Shown here: piece after piece, positions 1 through 11,110 of the stretch
How positions within the stretch are numbered: the stretch's first letter is position 1
Layout: each line of letters begins with the position of its first letter
From: Isoetes taiwanensis
Lineage: Eukaryota > Streptophyta > Lycopodiopsida > Isoetales > Isoetaceae
Length of the DNA: 64,000 nucleotides
Assembly (NCBI GenBank): GCA_021234155.1
Contig: JAJEKV010000030.1
Coordinates: forward strand, 15,180,003 to 15,244,002
Direction of reading: 5' to 3'
Made by a program: the position numbers and the translations under genes
Notes under the pieces: model-generated
The model's database searches: none
Told to the model about the DNA's origin: nothing
Seen by the model: the letters and a program-made list of their open reading frames with translations, nothing else

Positions 1-1390
1 CTCCAAACCAAAACAATTCCATGCATAAAGAAGACTTCGTAAAAACTGCTACAGAACCAAGATCTCTATTTCAAATCTTCAAAATTCAACTCCATCAACA
101 AAGCTCCACTGAGAAGCGGGAGATCTGCTCCTACCAACCGGATTGATGACATGGCTAACAAATTCCCAAATCCGGAGAGGTGGAAAACTCAAATTTGCGC
201 GGGCTGTGGAAGCGCCCGTCAAAACCTATTCTTGACGAATATAAGGGGAGAGAAAATGCATATATAAAAAGGTAAAGCACCTCACAAGCACCCAGTGTCG
301 CAGACAAAAAAAGTGTCCCCCAATAACGTGCGTGTACCCAGTTACAAAAGGGGTGATTTTTGTAGTAAAAAAGATTTTTTATCTAATTCATGGCTTATAT
401 ACAAAGTTCCACAATTTGATACAGAGTATTTTGTTTTCACAAGCGGTCGCTTCCTAAATATAGTTAGACTATGACACATGAACGTTGTATGTTCCATATG
501 TGCTTTAAAAGGAAACCATTTAGTTGGCACATTTATAGCTCATACAGAATCCAGTTCACATGCTCTATATAATTGCCACTCATATGGTGGTACCGAAGCA
601 ATGTAGCAATAATTCCACGAACACATACATATGCTTTAAAGGGTATAGATTGAGACAATTAAGTTGCTCCAAAACAAGATGTTTGCTTAGTCCTAATTGG
701 CTTTATTGAACCTAGTTAGAACAATCGTAAGGCCGTAAGGCGGTCCTCACTTATATTAAAACCTCTTCCCCAAAGATTTCAACATATGTCATCTTTCTCA
801 AAATTTAACATGCTATAATACATGCAACACATTAATACCCCACTCTTGATGTACAATCGTATGGAACGTCCACATCAATTTCCTATAGTTAATGCAACCC
901 AAAGGTTTTGAGAGCCCTTACGCACAACTTAAATTTAGAGTACTAGAGTATGTGACAACAAATAATAATTTCTCTACGGATTTGCCTTAATTATATTGGG
1001 TTTATAAAAATAAGTCTGAGGTTCGTCCACACACATTCCCAACTTATGCCCAACTGGGCACCATTTACTAGTTCTATTCTATAGAGGCTACCATTACACG
1101 ACCTGATGAACAAGTCTCAACACAAAGCGTTTGAACTAGTTCCAATTGCAAAGAGAGAACCCTAGAGCTGAGGAATATCTGCATATGACATGTTTAACGA
1201 ACATATAGGTGATTTGGCTAGTTTGTTTTTGTTAACTGCACCAATGGAACTCGTTTTGAGTTGAGAAATCCGTAATCCATGTCCGTATGGAACATATCCC
1301 AGATGCAGTTGCTTGTCATTGCCTGCTTGGGCTAGGTTTTGGGAATGATCCGGCTCTCAGCTACTCCAAGATTTCTGATGTCAGGTAGCT
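1..1390. other. Upstream intergenic region, no gene seen
   Basis: No open frame here resembles a known protein and no RNA gene or mobile-element end is evident. A short direct duplication (cgtaaggc) lies near 730. The last few hundred bases are presumably the promoter and 5' UTR of the PPR gene that starts at 1391, but no clear TATA box could be tied to it. Confidence 0.5.
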
Positions 1391-4213
1391 ATGGTTGTTG
1401 AAATTGGTAGGCTTGTTTTAAAAAATTGTCCATCTAGTTATTCCAGTAACCAGCAATGTATAGCATTTGTTAGCAGAAGGTCAAACAACAGTGGCACTCG
1501 GTTGCTCAGAAATGTTGTGGATGATCTCGAATTCAATTCTGGTTCTGGAAGTGCTTTAAAGTATTCTGCACTCTTGCGTGAGTGTACAAGACTTCACGCT
1601 TTGGAGGAAGGAAAGCGAATTCATAATCACATCATAAATGCTGGCTTGCATGGGTCTTTGGCTTTAGGTAACCTCCTTATCAACTTCTATGTGAAGAATA
1701 ACGATTTAGAGGATGCTCAGAAGGTGTTTGATGAGATGAAGCAGAGGGATTTAGTTTCTTGGACTTCCATGATTGGAGGCTATGCATATTGTGGGTTTGT
1801 AAATGAAGCCTTTGAAACGTTTAGGCAGATGCAAGACGGAGGATTTAAACCCAACAGAATTACTTTTATAAGTATTATCAGTGCATGTTGTTTGCTGCCG
1901 AAAGGAAGGTTAATTCACAGCATCATTCTCACCAGTGGAGTTGAACTGGACCTTATTTTGGAAAACAGCCTTATCAACATGTATGGAAAGTGTGGATGTT
2001 TGGAGGATGCCTGCACAATCTTCAATAAAGTACCCAGGAAAGACATAATTTCATGGAATAGCATAATTGCAAGCTTTTCTCAGCAGAGTCATGGCAAAGG
2101 GAATCTTCTTTTACATCAAATGCAATTGGAAGACATGAAGCCAAATAAGGTGACATTTCTTAACATCCTTACTTCATGTTCTGTTTTGGAAATGATATCC
2201 ATAGGTACGTTTATCCATTCGTGCATTATAAAAAGTGGGGTAGAGTTTGATGTCGTCATTGGGAATGCACTTATCAGCATGTATGACAGATGTGGAAGTA
2301 TTGAAGATGCATGTCATGTGTTCAGTGTAATGCCTAAACAAGACGTTATATCTTGGAATACTGTGATTGCAGCCTATGTGCAGCATGGATGCAGTTGGAA
2401 GGCCCTCGATTTTTATGAGCAGCTCCCACAGGAAAGGATGGCACCAAACAAGGTAACTTTTCTTGCTGTTATTGACGCATGTGCATTCCTGGCTACACAT
2501 GCAAGAGGTAAGCTGATTCATGTCTGTATTTTGCATAAAGGACTTGGGATGGATGTAGCAGTTGGAACAGCTCTTTTAAACATGTATGCAAAGTATGAGA
2601 GCTTGCAGGAGGCAAGAAAAATCTTCAACAGTTTGCCACATCAGGATCCCATAGCATGGAATGCCATTATTGCAGCTTATGCTCAAAATGGACACAACAA
2701 GGCTGGTATTCAGCTGTTTTACCAAATGCGCAAAAATGGTTGGAACCCGAGCCAAGCCACAATAACAAGTATTGTCGGGATCTGTTCCACTGCAGAGGAT
2801 CTTGCAGAAGGTAAGTTGATCCATGCTTACATCATTGGCAATGGTTACTTGGTAGATAGCACGGTTGGGAGTGCACTTGTTAACATGTATGGTTACTGTG
2901 GTGTCTTAGAGGAAGCACTTAGGGTATTTCAGAAGCTTGATCATCATAGTACACCATTGTGTAGCTCCCTTATCATAGCGTATTTGCTCCAACGACAGGA
3001 CAAGGATAGTATTAAACTTTTCCATGAAATGTGGCAACAATGTGGCGAGTTGAACAAGGCTGCATGTTTCCATGTTCTGAACGAATGTTCTCTTTTAGTT
3101 CACGGAAAGCTGATCCATGCGTATATAATTGCTAATAAGGATGAGCCCCATGTGATTATAGAAATGGCACTCATTGGCATGTATGGACGGTGTGGGAGTT
3201 TAGATAACTCATTCAGGGTGTTTTCTTACTTAGAAAATTGTGATGTGATTGTATGGAATGAACTTGTGGCAGCAAGTGTTCAAAATAAAAAGGGAGAGAA
3301 TGCGCTCCAGACTTTTCAGCAATTGTTGGCAGAATCCGTTGAACCAAATGTGGTCACTTTTGTCCATGTTCTTAATGCATGTTCTAGCATCATGGATTTT
3401 AGAGAGGGCATCCTCGTCCATTCTTTTATCATTACAAGCAGAGTTGAGCCTGATGTGCTTGTTTGGAATTGTATCATCAACATGTACTGCAACTGTGGGA
3501 GTATTGAGGACGTGCGCAGGACCTTTAAACAAAGCCCTCAACATGATGTGGCATCATGGAATATACTGATGGCATCATGCATTCAACATGACTCTGATGA
3601 GGAGGCTATTCAACTCTTCAGACAAATGCAAGAAAGTGGCATGGAACCCAACAGATCAACTTTTGTGACTGTACTCAATGCATGCTCCAACTTGGCAACA
3701 CTCACAGAGGGGATAATGGTCCATCTGCAAATAAATAGTAGCAGGTTTTGTTCCGAAGTTGCTGTAGGAAATGCTCTTATTCAGATGTATGGGAAATGCG
3801 GGAGCCTACACGACGCATATATAGTGTTTACTAAAATGCCTTTGCGGGATGTTGCATCATGGAATACAATCATAGGTTCATATGGTCAACATGGTTATGG
3901 GGACAAGGTCCTCCAATTTTTTGTAGAGATGGTAAAGACAGGTATTGAACCAAGTGCAATAACATTTGTGAGTGTCCTTTCTGCTCTAAATCATTCAGGT
4001 ATGGTAGATCATGGTCACCATTATTTTGTTTCTATGTCTTTAGACTACGGTCTTGTCCCAATAGCAGAACACTACTGTTGTCTGGTCGATCTTCTTGCAC
4101 GTGCATGGCGCCTGGATGAGGCAGAAGACTTTATCAGCAAGATGCCATTCCAGCCTGGTGCTGAGGCATGGAGAGCTCTATTAAGGTCCTACAGGAAACT
4201 GGTTGTTAAATAA
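1391..4213 (+). CDS. PLS-class pentatricopeptide repeat (PPR) protein, 940 aa, single exon, ends in the E1 region
   Basis: PPR proteins bind organellar RNA in a sequence-specific way and act in editing, splicing or stability in mitochondria or plastids. The first ~45 residues are rich in Ser, Arg and Asn with few acids, as in an organelle transit peptide. From about residue 57 to the end the protein is a continuous PPR array. The roughly 100-residue P-L-S unit recurs about nine times, with signatures such as GNALISMYDRCGSIEDA, DVISWNTVIAAYVQHG and PNKVTFL. The C terminus enters an E1-like motif (LVDLLARAWRLDEAEDFI, then AWRALL) and stops at once, with no E2, E+ or DYW deaminase domain. A cytidine-deaminase partner would have to act in trans if this is an editing factor. 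The start is the first Met before the targeting-like segment. The whole protein is on one exon, as is usual for PPR genes. The exact RNA target cannot be told. Confidence 0.93.
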   Translation: MVVEIGRLVLKNCPSSYSSNQQCIAFVSRRSNNSGTRLLRNVVDDLEFNSGSGSALKYSALLRECTRLHALEEGKRIHNHIINAGLHGSLALGNLLINFYVKNNDLEDAQKVFDEMKQRDLVSWTSMIGGYAYCGFVNEAFETFRQMQDGGFKPNRITFISIISACCLLPKGRLIHSIILTSGVELDLILENSLINMYGKCGCLEDACTIFNKVPRKDIISWNSIIASFSQQSHGKGNLLLHQMQLEDMKPNKVTFLNILTSCSVLEMISIGTFIHSCIIKSGVEFDVVIGNALISMYDRCGSIEDACHVFSVMPKQDVISWNTVIAAYVQHGCSWKALDFYEQLPQERMAPNKVTFLAVIDACAFLATHARGKLIHVCILHKGLGMDVAVGTALLNMYAKYESLQEARKIFNSLPHQDPIAWNAIIAAYAQNGHNKAGIQLFYQMRKNGWNPSQATITSIVGICSTAEDLAEGKLIHAYIIGNGYLVDSTVGSALVNMYGYCGVLEEALRVFQKLDHHSTPLCSSLIIAYLLQRQDKDSIKLFHEMWQQCGELNKAACFHVLNECSLLVHGKLIHAYIIANKDEPHVIIEMALIGMYGRCGSLDNSFRVFSYLENCDVIVWNELVAASVQNKKGENALQTFQQLLAESVEPNVVTFVHVLNACSSIMDFREGILVHSFIITSRVEPDVLVWNCIINMYCNCGSIEDVRRTFKQSPQHDVASWNILMASCIQHDSDEEAIQLFRQMQESGMEPNRSTFVTVLNACSNLATLTEGIMVHLQINSSRFCSEVAVGNALIQMYGKCGSLHDAYIVFTKMPLRDVASWNTIIGSYGQHGYGDKVLQFFVEMVKTGIEPSAITFVSVLSALNHSGMVDHGHHYFVSMSLDYGLVPIAEHYCCLVDLLARAWRLDEAEDFISKMPFQPGAEAWRALLRSYRKLVVK

Positions 4214-4922
4214 GAAAGCAACCTGCTGATCTAGGATTGAAGTATTTACTATAACTTATGTAACATTATTTCCTGTCAACCAGTTGACAGCGATACATTT
4301 TGAGGATGGATGCATGAATTTTTGTTCTGACGAGGATGTATATGAGCCCGTTCTTTGAATATGATGGTAGTGAAGACATGCCGGGATGCATGATGGCCAT
4401 GGAATATATGCTTGAAGCTCTGCTATTTGATAGGTGTTCAAGGTGGTTCAGGCTTGATAGTGTCCACACACGTAATTTTGGTCATTAGATGACAATTTGA
4501 GGCCAAAGATTTTATCGACAAAGCTGCACCCATGAAAATTGGTGAGAACGATTAGAGTTCCCCAATAAAAGGAAAAAAAAAGGAAGCCGCAGGGCGTATG
4601 TTTTCTTTTTTCTGGTCAATGATTTGGAGCAGGAGTTGGATTGTAGACACGTCTAAACCATTTTTCTCCCCTTTCTTTACAGCGATGCCTTGTTTCCTGA
4701 GGAGTTCGCTTCTACTTCTAGAGCTGCACACTGCGATTTAGAGCAAGGGAATGTGCACTTCAAATCATTCAGAGCTTGTCCATCCTGACGAATTCTGGTA
4801 TGTTCTGGGCATTGTTAGTTGGATCGCCGGGTTCGCTGTACCAGGACTAACTCTATGAAGGATTTCTTGATTTGGGTCGTGATCTATGATTTGGTTTGGT
4901 CGTTAAACTGCATTACTAGGTC
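4214..4922. other. 3' flank of the PPR gene
   Basis: A candidate polyadenylation signal AATAAA lies at 4564-4569, about 350 bases after the PPR stop. I looked downstream of the stop for E2 or DYW coding sequence in any frame and saw none. The rest of the stretch up to the 9-bp target duplication at 4923 holds nothing recognisable. Confidence 0.45.
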
Positions 4923-4931
4923 GATTTTCAA

Positions 4932-5165
4932 GGGTGAAAATATCGTTACCCTGGTTTTGGTTGATTCCATCGGGGTGAATACTTTCCCGCGGAATCACAT
5001 ACCCTCCGGGAACGGAATCCGTTCTGGAGGCCCCGTTATCCGTACCTGACAGTACGGCCGTCCATTTTATACTTCCCCGCAGAATCACAACGGTAGAATA
5101 CCGCCGGACGGAATCACCACGTAATTATTCCATGCGATGGAATCACATTTCCTTGATTCCGCCGG
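4932..5165 (+). repeat. Left terminal inverted repeat of the MULE
   Basis: This segment matches the reverse complement of about 6895-7188 with scattered differences and one longer insertion in the right arm. It starts GGGTGAAAATATCG and includes a shared block around the CCCGCGGAATCACA motif. The arms differ at several positions, so the element is not a very recent insertion or the arms have diverged. Confidence 0.85.
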
Positions 5166-5264
5166 ATGGAATCACCCTTCCACGGCACGGAATCTTGTGG
5201 ATGATATCCCGCCGGGCGGAATCACAACCAGAAGAATTCCACCGGACAGAATCACCAACTTGCA

Positions 5265-5430
5265 ATTCCGCGAGGTGGAATCACCGCATACCGTAATATT
5301 CTCCCCCGTGGAATCACCGCGTACGATAATATTCTCCCCCGTGGAATCACCGCATAAATATTCTCCCCCGTAGAATCACTGCGATAATATTCTCCCCCGT
5401 AGAATCACCGCGCACTATTCTTCGGGAAGG
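5265..5430 (+). repeat. Subterminal tandem array of ~33-bp units with GGAATCACCGC core
   Basis: About five imperfect units run head to tail. Each reads roughly GTGGAATCACCGC, then a short variable stretch, then AATATTCTCCCCC. Looser copies of GGAATCAC continue outwards into the left TIR. Subterminal repeats of this kind in DNA transposons usually bind the transposase; that role here is inference from position. Confidence 0.75.
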
Positions 5431-6237
5431 AATCACCTGGAGAAGGCCAATGTTTGTCATTTTCAATTTCTGCAAATGAGCGGCAGATTCTCAAAGTATA
5501 ACTTACATTTGCTTGCTACATTTGCTTGCAAAAGCAAGCAGGGTGGATTGAATTGGAAGAAAATATAAACTTGGGCTACTCCATTTTTTTGTGTGCCTGT
5601 CCATTGTTATTCTATGCACTGCCCAGAATTTTTGTGGATGGGGATTTGAACCCCTTGCCAATATTGGCAATGCCATGGCCGCTTTAAAGCAAGAAAAAAA
5701 ACAAGAACATGGTATTTTCAAGCAAGAACAAGATAAAACCGAGACTCGGGGAGCCAATGCTGCTTAAAATTTTGCTCAGAACGAGCGTGCAGATCCAGGA
5801 ATGTGACAAAATAACCCATTGCTTGTGATTTTGCTATAAAACAATAACATGGACAGAAAGAGACTATTTGTAGTTAAAATTTCGCTATAGAACAGTAATG
5901 CTTATATCACAGCAAGAACTTACATAAAATGCAACTACAAGACCGCAGAAAACCCTGGCACAAGTCTCATTCTCATGCTAGAATATCCAAACATATATTT
6001 CTCACGCCTTCATTACTACCAAACAGGGGATTGGCAAACGAACATATAGAAAATGATCCTGCCATTGGCACAACATTCGATCATGCTCGAATATTGTAGA
6101 ACTGCCAATGACAAAAACAAGTCTTTTAAGGCTCTTATATGTGATTGAAATCCTCCTCCTGTAACAGATCATCAAGCTTAGAAAAAACTCCAGCAAGACC
6201 GAAATAATCAAACAGATCCGCAAAAAGAAAATCTCAC

Positions 6238-6427
6238 CGGATGTATTATCGAGCTTGACATGGGTAGTCCATCCACCATCGTCAGAGTAAACATGATCAT
6301 GTCCCCAATTTACGCGGTAATGGCTAGAAAAAGGGACGTCAGGGGGATGAAGCAAGCGGGAGGAAGCGTGAAAAAAGAAAACAGGGGCGAAGAAGAGGAA
6401 GAGAGAGAATAAAGTGTCAGGTGCCAT
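6238..6427 (-). pseudogene. Captured first exon of a xyloglucan endotransglucosylase/hydrolase (XTH)-like gene
   Basis: Reading the minus strand from an ATG at 6427, the frame gives a typical signal peptide (start MAPDTLFSLFLFFAPVFF) and then a segment with FSSHYRVNWGHDHV and VKLDNTSG. That pattern matches the N-terminal beta-strand region of glycoside hydrolase family 16 XTHs, cell-wall enzymes that cut and rejoin xyloglucan. Immediately after TCCG the sequence is GTGAGA, a consensus splice donor, and the similarity stops, as expected at the end of exon 1. The catalytic HDEIDFEFLG-type motif lies in later exons of real XTHs and is absent. The fragment therefore cannot encode an enzyme. It could be expressed as a chimeric transcript or be inert cargo of the MULE. 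Confidence 0.7.
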
Positions 6428-6559
6428 GGCTATGGAGGCGATTCACCGGATTTGAGCTCTGAGTGAAGAAAATAAGTAGAAAAAGAGGGACGCCTAGCCT
6501 CCACAGAAGAACGAGCATTCCACGGTACGGCGGCCCGTGTTCGAAGTTTTTTTACCATA

Positions 6560-6730
6560 AACCCGATGAAACCATGCCGGATTTGCGAGAACCCATGGCT
6601 TTTTTGCCGGATTCTTTGAAACCATCTTTGCCAAACCCCGGCCGAACCCATGCCCTTTTTGCCGGATTTGCTGAAACGTGCATAAACCCTGCTGAACCCA
6701 TGCCGGATTTGCTGAAACCATGCCCTTTTT
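6560..6730 (+). repeat. Degenerate minisatellite inside the MULE
   Basis: Imperfect copies of a motif close to CCATGCCGGATTTGCTGAAA recur several times with variable spacing. Open frames on both strands across this block reflect the repeat and are not treated as genes. Confidence 0.6.
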
Positions 6731-7197
6731 CTACAGTTTGGAGGCCTTATTTCAAGAACATTTGATGCCAAAAATTTCGTGGGATTGTATTGGAAGAGGC
6801 GCCATCGCCGGAGCAAGCGGCCATAGCCGGCACTAGGTGAAACACCTTCCACAAGAACAAAGAATAGGATAGGACGTAAAAAATTTGAATTTTTACTGGA
6901 ATATTCTGGATTATTCTGGATGGTGATTCCGTCGCATGGAATAACAGAGCGGTGATTCTGTCCGGCGGTATTTGACAAATGTGATTCTGTGCCGGAAGGT
7001 ATAAAACGGACGGCCAGGATGGACCCTACAGACGGATGGCTGGGATCCATCAGAAGGTACACCTGACGTTGTCAGGTACGGACAACGGGCCCTCCAGAAC
7101 GGATCCCGTTGCCGGAGGGTCTGTGATTCCGCGGGAAAGTATTCACCGCGATGGAATCACCAAAACCAGGGTAACGATATTTTCACCCGATTTTCAA

Positions 7198-10189
7198 GCC
7201 GAAATACCTTGTATAAGAAAGCCGCAGTTCCAGCTGGTTCTAAGTACCGGGTTCCGATGGACAAATAAGGGGTCCTTGCCACGAGTACGATAACAAGACC
7301 TATAAATTGAGTGCCATTTTGCTTCAACGGCTGACAACAATTAAATTTTTGTAAAGCGTAAGAGTTCACAATAATTTTATGTGGAAGAAACAGCCAATAT
7401 TTTCATCTACAGATGTATACTATCCGGTCTTTCAGATAAAGTCTATGGAATTATAAGTAACAATACAAGTAAGGCCGCCGCGAACATTTCTCTTCACCGA
7501 GTTAGTGTCATTTCAAGATGGAATTCTTCGATTAAATAACCCGTTGATTAGTCTAAGTTAAATGCCAGTCTAATAGTAATAGGCAATAGGCAAGAACATT
7601 TAAACCCTTGAAATAAGTTTCTTTGAATAAGATGATAGCTTTAGAAACTATGACCCTTAAACCAAATATTATCTAGTTCAAGAACTTGATACGAAACATT
7701 AGCCGTCTGGTTGAACACACAAATATAATCATGTATAGAATTTCTTTCCATACACACCATATAAACTATAGATCAACAAAAATGCACCTTAATAGATCAA
7801 CAAAAATGCACCTTATTCCCGCCGAATAGAGCAGGCCAAGGATCCCTCGTTTTTATCTGAACCTATTCGGTTGGGAAATAACTTGAAGAGCATGGTCAGC
7901 CAACATTTGTTGGTTTGAAACCAATGCTTCTAGGGTGTATTATTGCTTTGAGGCCGTCAGATGATAGCATCTTCGCGGGAATATGCCGGCGGGGCAGATC
8001 CTCGGCGCTCCCTCTGGGTCAAGATGGGGTCAAATTAACCCCACTTTATAGGGGTGCTCCCCGCATAAATACCATTGGCTTAATGAGCACAAACACCGTA
8101 TTGTACAAGAAAGCAACCCTACACCCCAAATACTACATGCCATCTGGGCCTGGGGAATTGAACCCCAATTATATTCCAATGCCCATGTATTGTATGCCTG
8201 AATTCAGATGCTTGCGATGCAGATGAGAAGGGCAGCATGCCCACAGCAAGTCTGGTTACCCTGAATCTGGGCCTGCCCTAAACCCTCCAAGATGAAAACA
8301 AATCAAAAGGGCTCAAATGCAGAACTAAATGCAGAACTCAATGTTGTATTTGTTTTGACTCTTCTTGGTAACGGACTAGCACCTTCAGGATTGCAAGCAG
8401 AAAATGATGAAGATTACACCAGTATCAAATTGTCAAAGCCGCAGATAAATAAAGCTACATGTTCATTACTGCCAAGGCAATCCAAGCCACAAGATTATGC
8501 TTCTGGCCCAGCCAGTGTACAGTAAGTAAAGTAAGGCATGGTCGACCACATCAACACAAGCCCATGACAAAACATCTCTGAGCCCACCCACAGCATAAAG
8601 CGACCTCACCTTTTCTGCGACCTCACCTTTTCCATGGCAATGCTCTAGTTGTAGAGTTTACAACTCCACCTCTGGAGCACGGCATGCCCAAGACCATAGC
8701 CTTTCCGCCTCAGAACCTCTTCCATCATAGCACTGATTTAGCAACATCCTGAAAACGTCCTGAAGCAGCCCATGCCCAGCACCAGCAGTGACACAACTCA
8801 GTCTATCCGACTATTTTCGTGAACATAGATTGCCTTTTTTTTCTCTCAGCCACGGATCTTTCTCAGGCTCCACAGTTGCATGACATACGAGCAAAACATC
8901 TCCACAAATTCTATGCATCTATTCTAGCCTCTTTTTGCTAACGGATCTACTTGATGGATGAAAGAACAGCCTACATAAGGCGGTTTCGTACAAGACAAGA
9001 TCTAATTGCCTTCTGCGGCCCTCCCCTTAAAAGACGAAGGAGGAGCCGCTCATATGTTCTGGATGACCACCCAGCAAATTTGAAGCAAACACCCATCCCG
9101 ACACCTGCAGCAAACAGGAATAGAAGGCGCATCCGTTGCTCGCCATATGCCAAACGCCCACGCGGGATCTTATCCACAGTTCCACCTTCGACACCAACGT
9201 ATACGCCTTCTTCCCAGAACTGAAATGCTAGCATCGGATTCATACCATGTCACATACGAATACCTCTACAAAACTTCTCAAATCTTGAGTTATAAAAGTA
9301 CGCTTTCTGATCGCGGCAACATTATAAAATTTAAAAGGTCGATGACCTGGAAATAAAGTCAAGTCAGTGGAGATAAAAATAAAAATAAAGAAGGCAAGGA
9401 AAAGGAATGGAAAGATCGTTGCTTAAGCAATTGGATTGAACTAAGAGAATATTCGGATTGAACAGGGCTGTCGGATTTGGCAGAAGACCTCAATTGGCAT
9501 CGAAGACAACAGGTGAAAACATCAAAGAAGAGATGAAATCCAGAGATCGTGGATATCCGATTCCAGATTGGTATCTGATATGATGAATCAGACTCACAGG
9601 GGTTTTACTCAGTGTTGAATATTGGATCCTGAGTATAGAGAGTAATACTTGGCTGGGTTTTTGCTTGTGCAATAACATTTGGAGTAAACCAGAGGCAAGA
9701 CAGTTTCGCAAATCCCTCACAGTAACATTTTAATTTTGAGGAGATGCTTGCCTATTTGCGTGCAGTTGCAATTTGGTTGCTCAGGTGCTTTCTAGCCTGA
9801 AGATCTTTCCTGCAGCGAATCGCTTTGCATCCTTTTGTATTGCAGAGAAACGTCTGTCGCAGAGGGTGCCATGGCTCTGACCTTTACTTCTGGGTGCCGA
9901 TAACGGACTTGTTTCCATCGCTTCTCTTATGCTGGGAATTTCTGCTGTGAAATATGATGCAAAAACTGCCATGTTGTCCAGCATAGCCGGCCTCGTCGCT
10001 AAAGTCTGTAGCATAGACATTGGGGAAACAAATGACAACCACATTCATTAATTTTAATCAATCATTGAGTTGAGGGTATTGATTAAATTTACTAACCTTC
10101 TTCAACACATATCCAGGTATTTTTTGATAAAACCCAATAGTAGATAAGATAATAAATATAACAAACACAAATAAATAAGTATAAAACTA
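7198..10189. other. Intergenic region, no supported gene
   Basis: Several short open frames occur (for example 7915-8226, 8292-8525 and an Arg-rich frame at 8951-9223), but none shows a recognisable domain. A short duplication (tagatcaacaaaaatgcacc) lies near 7770-7815. No TIR, LTR or RNA gene was recognised. Confidence 0.45.
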
Positions 10190-11110
10190 TATTCAGAGAA
10201 GGTCCTTATCAAGAGGACTCGTTAACAAAATATTAATGACATATTCAACAAAATTTGGTCATATTCAGATTTAATACATAACGCTTCAAGAACGCCATTA
10301 TAAGAATATATGTATTGTGTGATTCTTCTTGATTGTTATAATTTTTATAAGTTTATCTTTAAATTAAAACTATAATGGTTATAAAAGAATAAACTTGATT
10401 TTCAAACTAATTTTTATTTGAATCTATTTAGAATTAGACATTTCAAGAATATAAAAATTTCAATTTTTATTGATTTAACAGATTCAAGATTTAGCAATCA
10501 TGATAATTAAATGAAATCTGATGGTTTGATAAGCAATTGACTTAAAAATATTATTAGAATTTCACAATTTACAAACTTTTACACTTTTAAAAATACTTTA
10601 AGGAAGGTCTTATAGGTTGAAATTAATTAAATGATATAAAGTTATTGGTTTAATAATAACTATTAAATAATTTATTATTGATGAAATAAAAATATTTTAA
10701 TCAAACATAAACTTAATCATTTAATTAATTTCAATGTAAAACTTTCTTTGAATATTAAAAAAAAAATAGCATTTTAATTATATAGGGTTATCTTAGATGA
10801 AAATTTAATTCTAAATAGATGCAACCAAGAATTAGTTTAGAAAGCAACTTTAAACTTTGGTAAGTATCATATTTTTTTATCTAAAGATGCGTTTTTTATC
10901 TAAAGCTAAAAAATACATTTATCTAAAGATGTATTTTTTATCTAAAGCTAAAAATACATTTATTAGATTTGCATAAGTCCAAATTTTGTTAAATACGTCA
11001 TATTAAGGTTTTTTCAAATTGATGCCCTTATTTTCAAGGGTCCTCATTTTTTTGCCCTTTTATGGTGAAGGGCAAATTTTTTTGTTGCCCTTATAAATAA
11101 TGGCTCTTAA
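10190..11110. mobile_element. AT-rich foldback element with long imperfect inverted arms
   Basis: The left half (about 10190-10650) and the reverse complement of the right half (about 10700-11010) align over several hundred bases with indels. Anchor blocks include AACAAAATTTGG in the outer arms, ATCTATTTAGAATTA in the middle, and GAAATTAATTAAATGAT next to the loop. The arms fold into one long hairpin with a short AT-rich loop near 10660. No coding frame is present. It is best read as an old foldback or MITE-like DNA transposon. I could not fix the exact termini or a target duplication. Confidence 0.65.
10870..10970 (+). repeat. Short tandem repeat TTTATCTAAAG(AT/CT)...
   Basis: ATCTAAAGATG and ATCTAAAGCTAAAAA units alternate about four times within the right arm of the foldback element, with no counterpart in the left arm. 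It probably arose after the hairpin formed. Confidence 0.6.

Larger units (their letters stand above)
4932..7188. mobile_element. Non-autonomous Mutator-like element (Pack-MULE candidate), 2257 bp with perfect 9-bp TSD
   Basis: The element is bounded by GATTTTCAA at 4923-4931 and the same 9 bases at 7189-7197. A 9-bp duplication is the hallmark of Mutator-superfamily insertion. Both ends begin GGGTGAAAATATCG in inverted orientation, and the inverted similarity continues inwards for roughly 230-300 bases, as in long-TIR MULEs. No transposase domain is visible inside, so movement would depend on an autonomous relative. The interior holds a subterminal array of GGAATCAC motifs, a minisatellite-like stretch near 6560-6730, and on the minus strand an exon resembling the N terminus of an XTH. 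A MULE carrying a host gene fragment is called a Pack-MULE. The superfamily call rests on TSD length and TIR form; the transposase source is unknown. Confidence 0.88.

Noticed and set aside
2174-3544. Open frames on the minus strand and in other frames within the PPR gene
   Set aside because: They overlap a well-supported 940-codon PPR frame and show no domain; they are shadows of it.
4320-4360. Hammerhead-ribozyme-like CTGACGAG core (retrozyme hypothesis)
   Set aside because: The required GAAA after stem II and the flanking stems I and III are missing.
5265-5430. CRISPR-like regular repeats
   Set aside because: Units are degenerate, the spacers are not unique, and the context is a plant transposon end.
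6430-7062. 210-codon minus-strand open frame inside the MULE
   Set aside because: It crosses the inverted repeat and the minisatellite, and its peptide is repetitive with no domain; not a gene and not a transposase.
8951-9223. Arg-rich 90-codon frame (LKRRRRSRSY)
   Set aside because: The reverse strand is also open over the same span, there is no family match, and no transcript signal was seen. Composition alone does not support a gene.
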